Source: Magnetococcales bacterium (GTDB taxonomy: Bacteria; Pseudomonadota; Magnetococcia; Magnetococcales; JADFYX01). Taken from it: 64,000 bases of DNA. This document shows positions 51,240-60,642 of the stretch, piece by piece (within the stretch, counting starts at the first letter, position 1; every line of letters starts with the position of its first letter). The notes under the pieces are model-generated. The model was not told where the DNA came from, made no database searches, and worked only from the letters and a program-made list of their open reading frames with translations. Both the position numbers and the translations under genes were made by a program. The stretch lies in NCBI GenBank assembly GCA_015232405.1, contig JADFZS010000006.1:1-64000 (forward strand), read 5' to 3'.

Positions 51240-52030
51240 TTAACAATATTGGTAAGTTGCTTGGTAGATATCTGCCAAAAAAAGGTTTTGTGCAGGTGTG
51301 GCGCAGACATTTTTTGGTTTGGAGTAAGAGTGCTGTTACATCATTGATGGGTACTTTGGGGGAGCCTTTCCTATATCTGTTGGGTATGGGGTACGGTTTG
51401 GGACGTTTTGTCGGAGAGATAGAAAATGTCGATTATCTGGTCTATCTCACATCGGGAATATTGGCTGCTAGCAGTATGAATACCGCCACTTTTGAGGCTC
51501 TTTATGGTGGTTTTACCCGGATGACCAGACAGAATACCTTCAATGCCATGTTGGCAACGCCACTTAGAGTTGTCGATGTAGTGGCAGGTGAGGTGGCATG
51601 GGGGGCGACAAAAGCCCTTATCTCAGGTATTGCAATATATCTGGTGGGCAATATTCTAGGCTCCATTCCATCACCTGGCGCATTTTTAGTCCTTCCTGTG
51701 GTATTTCTCTCAGGGGTTGTATTTACCTCCATGGCGTTGGTTGTGGTAGCAATTGCTCCAAATTACGACTTTTTTCTCTACTATTTTACTCTGTTTACTA
51801 CACCGATGTTTCTTTTTTGCGGTGTGTTTTATCCGGTAGATTCTCTGCCCCAGGCGGTACAGTTGGTAGCCAACATGTTACCCCTTGCCCATGTGGTTGC
51901 CATAATTCGTCCTCTGACTATCGGTCTGCCACTGGATGATCTGTTTTTTCACCTGAGTGCATTGTGCGCTTATGCTGCTTTAACATTTTTTATAGCTGTC
52001 CAATTGCTTAAAAAACGTCTTATTGTCTAG
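51236..52030 (+). CDS. ABC-2 type exporter permease (NodJ-like)
   Basis: 264 aa; six TM; coupled to ATPase gene. Confidence 0.9.
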   Translation: MINNIGKLLGRYLPKKGFVQVWRRHFLVWSKSAVTSLMGTLGEPFLYLLGMGYGLGRFVGEIENVDYLVYLTSGILAASSMNTATFEALYGGFTRMTRQNTFNAMLATPLRVVDVVAGEVAWGATKALISGIAIYLVGNILGSIPSPGAFLVLPVVFLSGVVFTSMALVVVAIAPNYDFFLYYFTLFTTPMFLFCGVFYPVDSLPQAVQLVANMLPLAHVVAIIRPLTIGLPLDDLFFHLSALCAYAALTFFIAVQLLKKRLIV

Positions 52031-52228
52031 TGATTTGCTCTCTTATCTAAACTGCAAAGCAAAAAAAAACCATAACCACTCTTTGCCAAGACGGAGCGAT
52101 TGTATTAATGTAGGCAGGATTTGTTTGGTGGGGTCAAAGAATAAATATAATTTAAAAGTGCATTGTAAATCTGTAATTTTACGTTAACGAAACTTATAAA
52201 TAGAACTTATTAAAAGGATACTTATACC

Positions 52229-52624
52229 ATGGCCGATCTATTCTCAGCTGAGTGGATGACCCGTTATCAAGAGGAGTGGAACAATGAGCCTGAGCTGGCA
52301 GATGCTTTGGCAAAGATCAACTTCACTTCTACTATAGCCTATGGCATAGAGGGAGAGGAGCAACCTCGTGGTGTCTTGGTTGTACAAGATGGTAAAGCAG
52401 TTAATGCAGGAGCTTATAGCGGTGAGGAGCTTAGTTGGGATTTGCGAGCATCTGAAGATAATTGGAACAAATGGATCGCCAAAGGTCTTGGTATGATGGG
52501 CTTGGGGATGGCTTATACATCCCGTAAGTTAAAGTTTAAAGTTGGTGATTATGGCGCAATGATCAAAGATCCTCGCATGGCAAAACCGTTCATAAAATCC
52601 TTCTCCGTGATGGGAAGAGTATAA
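52229..52624 (+). CDS. SCP-2 sterol-transfer-like small protein
   Basis: 131 aa; ALAKINFTSTIAYGIEGEEQPRGVLVVQDGKAVNAGAYSGEELSWDLRASEDNWNKWIAKG. Confidence 0.55.
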   Translation: MADLFSAEWMTRYQEEWNNEPELADALAKINFTSTIAYGIEGEEQPRGVLVVQDGKAVNAGAYSGEELSWDLRASEDNWNKWIAKGLGMMGLGMAYTSRKLKFKVGDYGAMIKDPRMAKPFIKSFSVMGRV

Positions 52625-52655
52625 TTTACTACTAAATTTGAAGGATACAGGATCC

Positions 52656-53834
52656 ATGAGGAATAAGATTTTTTCTCCTGCCCTGCTGGCTTTGATGGTT
52701 GGTTGGGTAGTTAGTGGTGGCTACAGTGCCTCTGCTGCTGATGATCGCCAGATCATAACCGTCAAATCATCTCCAGTTGGTGCGTCCACTACATTGGGTG
52801 GCACGGTTGTTCCTTTCCGGGAGGTGGCTTTTTCAGCCCAGATGCCGGGTCGCATTGAACATATTGCCGGGGTTGAGGGGGACTGGTTCCGAAAGGGGGC
52901 CGTATTGGTTGCCCTTGATACTGAGAATCTGCTCGCCAAAAGACAGGCTGCCAAAGCTTCTCTTTCCAAGGCCAAAGCAGCACTTCGCAACGCAAGGGTA
53001 CAGTATACAAGACAGGTCTATTCTGGCTCCCAGATGGCTTCTGACAATATGGGTATGGATATGCCGCGCCTGTTTGACAGGGTGCTAACAAGACCCATGG
53101 CAGATATGGTCGGTGTTGATAACCCTGAAATAACTCGTAGAGCGCAGATTTATGCCCAGGGCACACAGATTGATCAGGCCCGTTACGGCATGGTGCAAGC
53201 TGAGGCCCAGCTTCGTGAGTTGGACTCATCCATCCGGGACACTCGCTCTATAGCCCCATTTTCCGGTGTATTGGTTGCCAAACATGTTGAGGTTGGTGAC
53301 ACAGTACAACCGGGTATGCCTTTGGTGAGTTTTGCTGATACCAGACATTTGCAAATCAAGGTAGATATTCCTGCTCGTCTGATGCCGGGTGTGAAAAAGG
53401 GGATGATCTTATCGGCTAAGTTGGATGTTGGCAAATCACGGGTTGATACTCGTGTTGCACAGATTTTTCCAATGGCCGATCCCCAACGTCATACTGTAAC
53501 AGTCAAGCTGGATCTGCCAAAAAGCTCTCCAGGTGGACCGGGAATGTATGCGGAAGTGATCATTCCCGATGTTACTTCACCAGAGAGAAATATCCCAACT
53601 ATTCCCAAAACATCAGTAATTTGGCGTGGTAGTCTACCTGCGGTCTCAATTGTCTCTCAAGATGGATCAATTGAACAGCGTCTTGTGCGTCTTGGTGGTT
53701 TGGTTGGAGAAGATATGGTTGGTATCCTCTCTGGTTTAAATGTTGGCGAGCGGATTCTTCTTGTGGGAGCAAGCGGTACAATATCCTCAACGGGTGATTC
53801 CAATGCCATTGAGAGCGGTAACGGTAATAATTAA
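52656..53834 (+). CDS. RND efflux periplasmic adaptor
   Basis: HlyD/MFP architecture; GRIEHIAGVEGDWFRKGAVLVALDTENL; APFSGVLVAKHVEVGDTVQPGMPL; start taken at ATG 52656. Confidence 0.9.
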   Translation: MRNKIFSPALLALMVGWVVSGGYSASAADDRQIITVKSSPVGASTTLGGTVVPFREVAFSAQMPGRIEHIAGVEGDWFRKGAVLVALDTENLLAKRQAAKASLSKAKAALRNARVQYTRQVYSGSQMASDNMGMDMPRLFDRVLTRPMADMVGVDNPEITRRAQIYAQGTQIDQARYGMVQAEAQLRELDSSIRDTRSIAPFSGVLVAKHVEVGDTVQPGMPLVSFADTRHLQIKVDIPARLMPGVKKGMILSAKLDVGKSRVDTRVAQIFPMADPQRHTVTVKLDLPKSSPGGPGMYAEVIIPDVTSPERNIPTIPKTSVIWRGSLPAVSIVSQDGSIEQRLVRLGGLVGEDMVGILSGLNVGERILLVGASGTISSTGDSNAIESGNGNN

Positions 53835-53892
53835 GGCAGCCTCTTATTAGATACCTCACCGTTTTTCTAGTTTTTTGTTTGGGAAAAACAAT

Positions 53893-56800
53893 ATGAGCAC
53901 ATCAAATGACCTGACGCCACCACCTAAACCAACTCTGGAGCACCCCGACGCACAGAGTCTAGGTGCAGCAGGGATGATGGCAAAGGCCTTTATCCACTCT
54001 CCATTATCTCCTCTATTTCTCTTTGCCTGTCTGGCAATGGGGCTTATGGGTTTGATGTTGACACCACGTCAGGAAGACCCACAAATATCTGTACCCATGG
54101 TGGATATTTTTGTCCAGTATGGCGGAGCCTCCTCTGAGCAGGTTACCTCTTTGGTGACATCTCCTCTTGAGCGGATAATGAGTGAAATACCGGGTGTGAA
54201 GCATGTCTACTCTGCCTCTATGCGGGGCCAGGGCATGATCACTGTGGAGTTTGACGTGGGTGAGGATATGGAAGCATCCTTGGTCAAACTGTATGATAAA
54301 ATTCAGTCCAATATGGATCTGATGCCCCCAGATGTGAAGCCACCGTTGGTTAAACCAAAATCGGTGGATGATGTGCCCATTGTCACCCTTACTTTGTGGT
54401 CAAATGAGATCAACGACAGTGTTTTAAGGGTGCTGTCCTTAGATGTTTTGCAAAAATTAAACGAGGTTAAAAACAGCTCCCAGGGTTTCATTGTTGGTGG
54501 TCGTTCTCAACAGATACGGGTTGAGGTATTTCCTGAGAGACTATCGGGCTTTGGTATTAGTTTGGACCATATCGCCCAGACCATTAAAACTGCCAACAGT
54601 GAAAAAGATATCGGTAGTGTGGAGTCAGAAGATACTGGCTATCGGGTGATTACCGGTACTTATATCAAAAATGCCTATGATCTATCCCAGCTTATGGTTG
54701 GTACTAGATTTGGTTCACCTATTTATGTCCGTGATGTAGCTCAGGTTTTCTCTGGACCGGAGGAGACCAAACAGATGGTCACCTATACCACTGGTCCTGC
54801 TTATCAAGGGGATACTGGTCCGGCCTCTGCTGCGGCTGCGGTTACGATTGCCGTTGCTAAAAAAATGGGTTCCAACGGTGTTACCGTTGCCAATGATATT
54901 TTAAGCCGTGTTGAAGAGTTGAAGGGGTCATTAATTCCAAGCAATGTCAATGTTGCTGTTACCCGTAACTATGGTGAAACTGCTGATGAGAAGGTTAATG
55001 AGCTTCTCTTCAAACTAGTTGTTGCCACCTCTGCCGTTACCTTTTTGGTTTGGTGGGCACTTGGCTTTAAACCAGCTATTGTTACCTTGGTGGTTATCCC
55101 CGTTGTTATCTTGATGACGGTTTTTTCCGCTTGGATACTTGGTCTAACCATCGACAGGGTTAGTCTGTTTGCCCTTATCTTCTCCATCGGTATTTTGGTT
55201 GATGATGCCATTGTGGTGGTTGAGAATATCTACCGCCGTTGGCTGCTGGAGGATAACTGTTGCCATCTGATCTCCATTGATGCGGTACGTGAGGTGGGCA
55301 ACCCGACGATTTTGGCAACATTTACTGTTATCGCTGCCTTGATGCCCATGGCTGCTGTTAGGGGTATGATGGGACCATACATGATGCCAATTGCGGTTTT
55401 GGGATCTGTGGCAATGCTCTTTTCGCTATTTGCTGCTTTTGTCTTTACCCCTTGGCTGGCTCAGTTGATCAAACCCAGCATGCGCTCTTTGCATCACCAT
55501 TCTGAAAAAGAGCATAGATCTACAGAAAAGCTGGAGACAATGTACCGTGCGATTATTCCGGCACTACTTGATAGCAAAATCAAAGGATACGGTTTTCTTC
55601 TAGCTTTGATAGCTGGCTTTGCCGGGTCTTGTCTGCTGTTTTATACCACAGATGTGACAGTTAAAATCATGCCTCTGGATAATAAGCCGGAGTTTAATGT
55701 GGTCATAAACATGACCGAGGGAACTGCACTGCCCAAGACAGCCAATCTGGCAAATAAACTGACCGAAAAAATCAAGGCGGAGGTTCCTGAAGTTACCGCC
55801 TTGCAAACCTATGTCGGTACGGCATCGCCATTTAACTTTAACGGCATGGTGCGTCACTATTATCTAAGGAGAAACTCTTGGGAGGCAGATATTCAGGTTC
55901 AACTTCTGCACAAGAGTAAACGTGAAAGAACCAGCCATGATATAGCCGAGGCGGTACGTTTGATATTAACGCCAATTGCCCATGAGGCGGGGGCGAAAAT
56001 TCAGGTGGTTGAGATGCCTCCTGGTCCACCAGTTTTACAATCGGTTGTTGCCGAGGTGACAGGGCCGACATCTGAGATTCGCCATGAAGTAGCCAACCAT
56101 ATTACCGAGCTATTTGAAGAAGCTGAGGGTATTGTCGATGTTGACAACTACATGCAGCAAGATTTTGATCTATGGCGTTTTGAGGTAGATACTGAAAAAG
56201 CGGTGCGGAGGGGTATTTCAGTTGATGCTATCAACCGTAACCTTGGTATGGCTATGGGTGGTGCAAGGTTGGGTGACGTAAAACGGGGCAATGTACTGGA
56301 ACCAACCTATATTGTTCTTCAGGTTCCAATGGCGATCCGTTCCAAAATTACCAGCTTGGCCGATCTGCCGATCTCCTCTCCTTCGGGAAGCATAGTACCT
56401 TTGGGTGAGTTGGGTCATTTTGTAAAAGGCAAGCAGGACCCGATTATCTATCATAAAGATCTACGCCCTGTGGAGTATATCACGGGTGAGGTGACTGGAG
56501 TATTGGATGCTCCTATCTATAGTATGTTGGAGGTGGATAAAAAACTGCAGGATTATACCACTCCTGATGGTCATGTAATTTCAGGTGAATTCCTTGGTGC
56601 ACCAGAGACCTATGCCAAAAGTGGATTTGAGTGGACTGGGGAGTGGACAGTCACCTTTGAGACATTCAGGGATATGGGCATGGCTTTTGGCGTTGCTCTT
56701 ATCTTGATATATATGTTGGTGGTTTGGGAATTTGGTAACTTTACCCTTCCGGCAATTATTATGGCTCCTATTCCTTTGACCTTGTTGGGTATTGTTCCTG

Positions 56801-57609
56801 GTCACTATATTATGGATGCCAAGTTTACCGCCACCTCAATGATCGGATTTATCGCCTTGGCTGGTATCATTGTGCGTAACTCCATTCTTCTTGTGGATTT
56901 TGCCCAGCAGGAGATCTACAACGGTGTAAATGTGCGTGATGCGGTTATTCTTTCCTGTAAAGCTAGAACCAGACCCATCATAATTACTGCTCTGGCCTTG
57001 GTGGCTGGATCCAGTGTTATCATGAGTGACTTTATCTTCCGGGGTATGGCTGTATCGTTACTGTTTGGTGTCTTGGTATCAACGGTATTGACCCTGTTGG
57101 TTATTCCTCTTGGTTGTGTGACTTTTTCCAGCGCATTTAAAACTCGGGATAGCTTGAGTGACGATGAGCCTTCACAGCAGAGTGGTCCTGCATTTACAAC
57201 TGCTAGCATAGGTATGGCGACTGCTGCAGCAACAGTAACAGCTAAAGCTGAGGCGGTTACGGCTGTTGCGAGTAAAAGTGACAAGGTTATAGAACCAAAT
57301 ACACCGAGGGTTACAACAAAGCCAGTAGTTGGTGAAAAAGGGGCAGAGGCAAAGCCAGCAGCCAAAGCTACAGCGGCTAAAAAACCAGCGGCCAAAACAA
57401 CTACGGCTAAAACAACAGCAGCTAAAAAACCTGCAGCCAAACCAATAACGGCTAAAAAACCAGCAGCTAAAAGTACTGTAACTGCGAAGGCTTCCACAAC
57501 AGCAGCCAAAAAGCCTACGGCCAAGAAACCAGCAGCAAAAAGTGCTGAAAAAACCTCTAGCTCACGGCGGGGTATTCGTATGAAACCGACAAAAAGCGAC
57601 CAAGGATAA
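53893..57609 (+). CDS. RND-family efflux permease with C-terminal Ala/Lys-rich histone-H1/AlgP-like tail
   Basis: ~1238 aa; GILVDDAIVVVENIYRR; tail AAKPAAKATAAKKPAAKTTTAKTTAAKKPAAK. Confidence 0.92.
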   Translation: MSTSNDLTPPPKPTLEHPDAQSLGAAGMMAKAFIHSPLSPLFLFACLAMGLMGLMLTPRQEDPQISVPMVDIFVQYGGASSEQVTSLVTSPLERIMSEIPGVKHVYSASMRGQGMITVEFDVGEDMEASLVKLYDKIQSNMDLMPPDVKPPLVKPKSVDDVPIVTLTLWSNEINDSVLRVLSLDVLQKLNEVKNSSQGFIVGGRSQQIRVEVFPERLSGFGISLDHIAQTIKTANSEKDIGSVESEDTGYRVITGTYIKNAYDLSQLMVGTRFGSPIYVRDVAQVFSGPEETKQMVTYTTGPAYQGDTGPASAAAAVTIAVAKKMGSNGVTVANDILSRVEELKGSLIPSNVNVAVTRNYGETADEKVNELLFKLVVATSAVTFLVWWALGFKPAIVTLVVIPVVILMTVFSAWILGLTIDRVSLFALIFSIGILVDDAIVVVENIYRRWLLEDNCCHLISIDAVREVGNPTILATFTVIAALMPMAAVRGMMGPYMMPIAVLGSVAMLFSLFAAFVFTPWLAQLIKPSMRSLHHHSEKEHRSTEKLETMYRAIIPALLDSKIKGYGFLLALIAGFAGSCLLFYTTDVTVKIMPLDNKPEFNVVINMTEGTALPKTANLANKLTEKIKAEVPEVTALQTYVGTASPFNFNGMVRHYYLRRNSWEADIQVQLLHKSKRERTSHDIAEAVRLILTPIAHEAGAKIQVVEMPPGPPVLQSVVAEVTGPTSEIRHEVANHITELFEEAEGIVDVDNYMQQDFDLWRFEVDTEKAVRRGISVDAINRNLGMAMGGARLGDVKRGNVLEPTYIVLQVPMAIRSKITSLADLPISSPSGSIVPLGELGHFVKGKQDPIIYHKDLRPVEYITGEVTGVLDAPIYSMLEVDKKLQDYTTPDGHVISGEFLGAPETYAKSGFEWTGEWTVTFETFRDMGMAFGVALILIYMLVVWEFGNFTLPAIIMAPIPLTLLGIVPGHYIMDAKFTATSMIGFIALAGIIVRNSILLVDFAQQEIYNGVNVRDAVILSCKARTRPIIITALALVAGSSVIMSDFIFRGMAVSLLFGVLVSTVLTLLVIPLGCVTFSSAFKTRDSLSDDEPSQQSGPAFTTASIGMATAAATVTAKAEAVTAVASKSDKVIEPNTPRVTTKPVVGEKGAEAKPAAKATAAKKPAAKTTTAKTTAAKKPAAKPITAKKPAAKSTVTAKASTTAAKKPTAKKPAAKSAEKTSSSRRGIRMKPTKSDQG

Positions 57610-57616
57610 CCATTCA

Positions 57617-58456
57617 ATGCCACAGTTCAAAAAAGTTTTTGGACCGTTGGTTTTTGTTTTGACCTTTTCAATTGCTAATGGTTGGGGTTCTGATTTAAAA
57701 AAAGATAGTGGGGCTTATGCAAGCCCCGGTCTATCTGGAGAATCGGTATTTATACCTCTTTCCAACCGCAACCCAACGGTTCTGCAACCCGGATCGAGCT
57801 ATGGTGCTCTCGATAGCCCCTCTATTCCATCATCTATACAAGGTGGTAATCCTCCTGCTGCATCCGGTTTATATCAGAAAAATCCTCCTTCAGCTTCCAG
57901 TTTCTATCCAAAAACAGAAGGGAGCAAAACTCCAGTAACAAACAACCGTTTTTGGGATCCGCCCCCTGAGTTTCGTAATGAAGGTGGTACAACAATCACC
58001 AATGACCCTGAGTTTAGCTATGAGGGTGGTACAACCACTGGTGGCGGTGAGTGGAGTTCCACACCACCACCCAGCATTGAATGGGGTGATGTGGGTATAA
58101 CTAAACCTCGTATGGCAAAAGAAAATGACCCTCGTTTTGATTATTCGGAACCTGAAGATAGTCGCAACGGTCTGAGTATTTACGAAGATCCACAAGGGTA
58201 TAAAAAACAGTTTTCAGAGGGTTCCCGTGGTTATGAAATAAACCGTTGGCAGGATGGCGGCTATGACAGGCCAAAAGCTGGCAGCTCGGTGTGGGGTGGG
58301 GAGCCTATGGCAAACCCCAACGCAAAAATTGATGATCAGTTTGATTATAGTGATGTTGACGATTATGAACCGCCGCAAAAAAAGCGTTCTTATAAAAACT
58401 TCTACAATACTCTTGAGCCTCCACCACAAGGAACATATGGTAATCAATGGCGGTAG
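57617..58456 (+). CDS. Secreted Pro/Tyr/Gly/Ser-rich protein
   Basis: 279 aa, signal peptide; PPEFRNEGGTTITNDPEFSYEGGTTTGGGEW internal repeat. Confidence 0.7.
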   Translation: MPQFKKVFGPLVFVLTFSIANGWGSDLKKDSGAYASPGLSGESVFIPLSNRNPTVLQPGSSYGALDSPSIPSSIQGGNPPAASGLYQKNPPSASSFYPKTEGSKTPVTNNRFWDPPPEFRNEGGTTITNDPEFSYEGGTTTGGGEWSSTPPPSIEWGDVGITKPRMAKENDPRFDYSEPEDSRNGLSIYEDPQGYKKQFSEGSRGYEINRWQDGGYDRPKAGSSVWGGEPMANPNAKIDDQFDYSDVDDYEPPQKKRSYKNFYNTLEPPPQGTYGNQWR

Positions 58457-58487
58457 GGGCTGTTAATAGATAAACCTTACTCTGGTA

Positions 58488-58698
58488 TACAGTTATTTCA
58501 AACCAAAATTGCACATATAGGAATAAAATAAACTATTATGGGTGCAGGGAAGTTACTTCCCTGCTGGGTTTGGGCAAAGCCCAAGGTTTTGTCTTTGTTT
58601 TTTAAGCTTTTACATTTAAAAAGCGTGGGGGTTTGGGGGCCTGCAAGGCCACCCAAGGTTTTGCTTTTGACTGTATATTTTTATTTGAATTCAATATA
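58488..58698 (+). repeat. Dispersed repeat family 1, copy D
   Basis: GCAGGGAAGTTACTTCCCTGC / GGGCAAAGCCC / GGGGGCCTGCAAGGCCACCC. Confidence 0.83.
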
Positions 58699-58715
58699 TA
58701 TGTCTCCTTAGGTAA

Positions 58716-59402
58716 ATGGATATGATTAAAATATATAAAATACATGGGATTTTTCTCAGTTTTTTGCTCTCATTTTTGCTTTTGTCAACTGCTGGAGCAG
58801 GTGATGGTTCTAAATGGTCTTATGATGACAATGGACAGGACGGTTATGTCGGTGAGAAGAGAAATAGAAACCCATGGACTGGGGAGCGTAGTGGACCCCT
58901 AGCAACAAATAAAGCAGAGCAGTTTAATTATGGTGATGAGAGAAGAGTAGAACCTCCACCATCGTTAGAAGATCTCTATCCAAAGCAGGGTGGAGCAAAT
59001 AGTGGAAAACGACCATGGGGAGATGTTCCCAAGGAGTTTCAGGATAGCCAAAGCAACACCTACTATGATGAGCCAGCTAGCGAGAGAAAGTATGGCAGTG
59101 GTGGATATTCCCAAGATGGTTATCAATGGCCCGAAAGAGAAACCAGCAGGGGTGGTTATGACTCTTTGCGAGGGGAGGCTCTTGAGCGACCCAACATGGG
59201 TTATTTATATCCTGAATATGGACGACCCAGGGCCAGACCATACTTGGACCCATCACCTGGCTATGGTGACTATTATAGGCGACCCCATTATCGACCACTA
59301 TATAATGATTCTGATATTGGTTATGGTAGTTGGCAGGGGTCAGACTACTTGGGCAGGGGTCGTGGTCTTTATAGAAATTATAATTTAATACCCAGATATT
59401 AG
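58716..59402 (+). CDS. Secreted Tyr/Gly/Arg/Pro-rich protein
   Basis: 228 aa, signal peptide; PSPGYGDYYRRPHYRPLYNDSDIGYGSWQGSDYLGRGRGLYRNYN. Confidence 0.7.
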   Translation: MDMIKIYKIHGIFLSFLLSFLLLSTAGAGDGSKWSYDDNGQDGYVGEKRNRNPWTGERSGPLATNKAEQFNYGDERRVEPPPSLEDLYPKQGGANSGKRPWGDVPKEFQDSQSNTYYDEPASERKYGSGGYSQDGYQWPERETSRGGYDSLRGEALERPNMGYLYPEYGRPRARPYLDPSPGYGDYYRRPHYRPLYNDSDIGYGSWQGSDYLGRGRGLYRNYNLIPRY

Positions 59403-59501
59403 ATCAAAATTACCTTTGCATAGCATTTTTTTATCTTCTTTTGTTGCTAGCCTTCACTGTTGAGTGATGGCATAAGATACTTGTGCTGATCTTAAAAAAT
59501 A

Positions 59502-59702
59502 TTGTTAATGCAAGCCAAAGTTGGACATAAAACGCTTTTATTATTATGGGTCCAGGGAAATTATTTCCCTGGTGGGTTTGGGCGAAGTCCAAGGTTTTGT
59601 TTTTTTTTAAGCCTTTACATTTAAAAGCGTGGGGGTTTGGGGGCCTGCAAGGCCTCCCAAGGTTTGCTTTTGAATTTATGTTTTTGATTTGAAATCACAA
59701 TA
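59502..59702 (+). repeat. Dispersed repeat family 1, copy E
   Basis: CCAGGGAAATTATTTCCCTGG / TTGGGCGAAGTCCAA / GGGGGCCTGCAAGGCCTCCC. Confidence 0.83.
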
Positions 59703-59724
59703 GTTTTGGAGTCTCAATAGTTCC

Positions 59725-60345
59725 ATGGGACAATTTCTGACTTTATTATTCATATTTATCATCTCTTTTCCTGGCGAAATTATTGCTGCGGAGCGTAAGG
59801 CGGTTGTTGAATTTTCTGCGGATGTTGTAAGGACCATTCCTGGTAAAAAAGATAAAGTTTCTCGTGGGCGGATGTTTGTCAGCCGTTATGGGATCAGAAC
59901 CGAGGGCAAGAAAAACTCCAAGCCAGTTGTTTTTATATTTCGTCCCAAAAAAAAGATCGTCTGGACGCTATTTCCAGAGGAAAAGTTATATGAAGAGCGT
60001 TTGGATTTTGTAGTAAAAAGACCACCATTACCTATGGACCATGATAGTCCTTGTAAAACAGACAAGGGTGTTGTTTGTCAGTTATTGGGCAGTATTGTGT
60101 TAAACGAGCGTAATGTTGAGCATTGGCTTATATCACGTCGGGGTCCACAAAAGTTTACTCCTATTGTTCAGCTTTGGATTGATAGAAAGTTGAATGTGGC
60201 GTTACGGGAGACTTTTTTGGATGGTATGACCATAGAGTTGCAAAATTTGCAGGAAAAGGCGCAGAATATAAAGCTATTTGTGGTTCCGGGAGAATATAAG
60301 AAAAAGCCGCTGGTAAAAAAAGCAGCAAAAGCAATAAAAAAATAA
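59725..60345 (+). CDS. Secreted LolA-like/outer-membrane lipoprotein-carrier-like protein
   Basis: 206 aa, signal peptide; GRMFVSRYGIRTEGKKNSKPVVFIFRPKKKIVWTLFPEEKLYEE. Confidence 0.55.
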   Translation: MGQFLTLLFIFIISFPGEIIAAERKAVVEFSADVVRTIPGKKDKVSRGRMFVSRYGIRTEGKKNSKPVVFIFRPKKKIVWTLFPEEKLYEERLDFVVKRPPLPMDHDSPCKTDKGVVCQLLGSIVLNERNVEHWLISRRGPQKFTPIVQLWIDRKLNVALRETFLDGMTIELQNLQEKAQNIKLFVVPGEYKKKPLVKKAAKAIKK

Positions 60346-60351
60346 AAAAAA

Positions 60352-60590
60352 CTATTATTGGGGTCTGGGGACAATTATTGTCCCCAGCGGAGGTTTGGAG
60401 GCAGAGCCTCCAAGGTTTTAAGTTGTAAATTATGTAGTCATTTATAATTAAAACAACAATAAAAACAAAACCTTGGGCGGCCTTGCAGGCCCCCAAACCC
60501 CCACGCTTTTTAAATTTAAAAGCAAAACCTTGGGCTTCGCCCAAACCCACCAGGGAGATAATCCCCCTGGACCCCTATTAGTACAAACTT
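60352..60590 (-). repeat. Dispersed repeat family 1, copy F (inverted) fused to a variant subfamily unit
   Basis: CTGGGGACAATTATTGTCCCCAG / TTTGGAGGCAGAGCCTCCAAGG next to inverted GGGCGGCCTTGCAGGCCCCC ... CCAGGGAGATAATCCCCCTGG. Confidence 0.78.
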
Positions 60591-60642
60591 TTCAAAGAGA
60601 TAAACAGTATCAGATAACCCCACCTAACTGCGGAGATATCAT

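Noticed and set aside
56916-57623. 235-aa Ala/Val/Leu-rich minus ORF
   Set aside because: Reverse complement of the AKKPAAK repeat tail of the RND gene.
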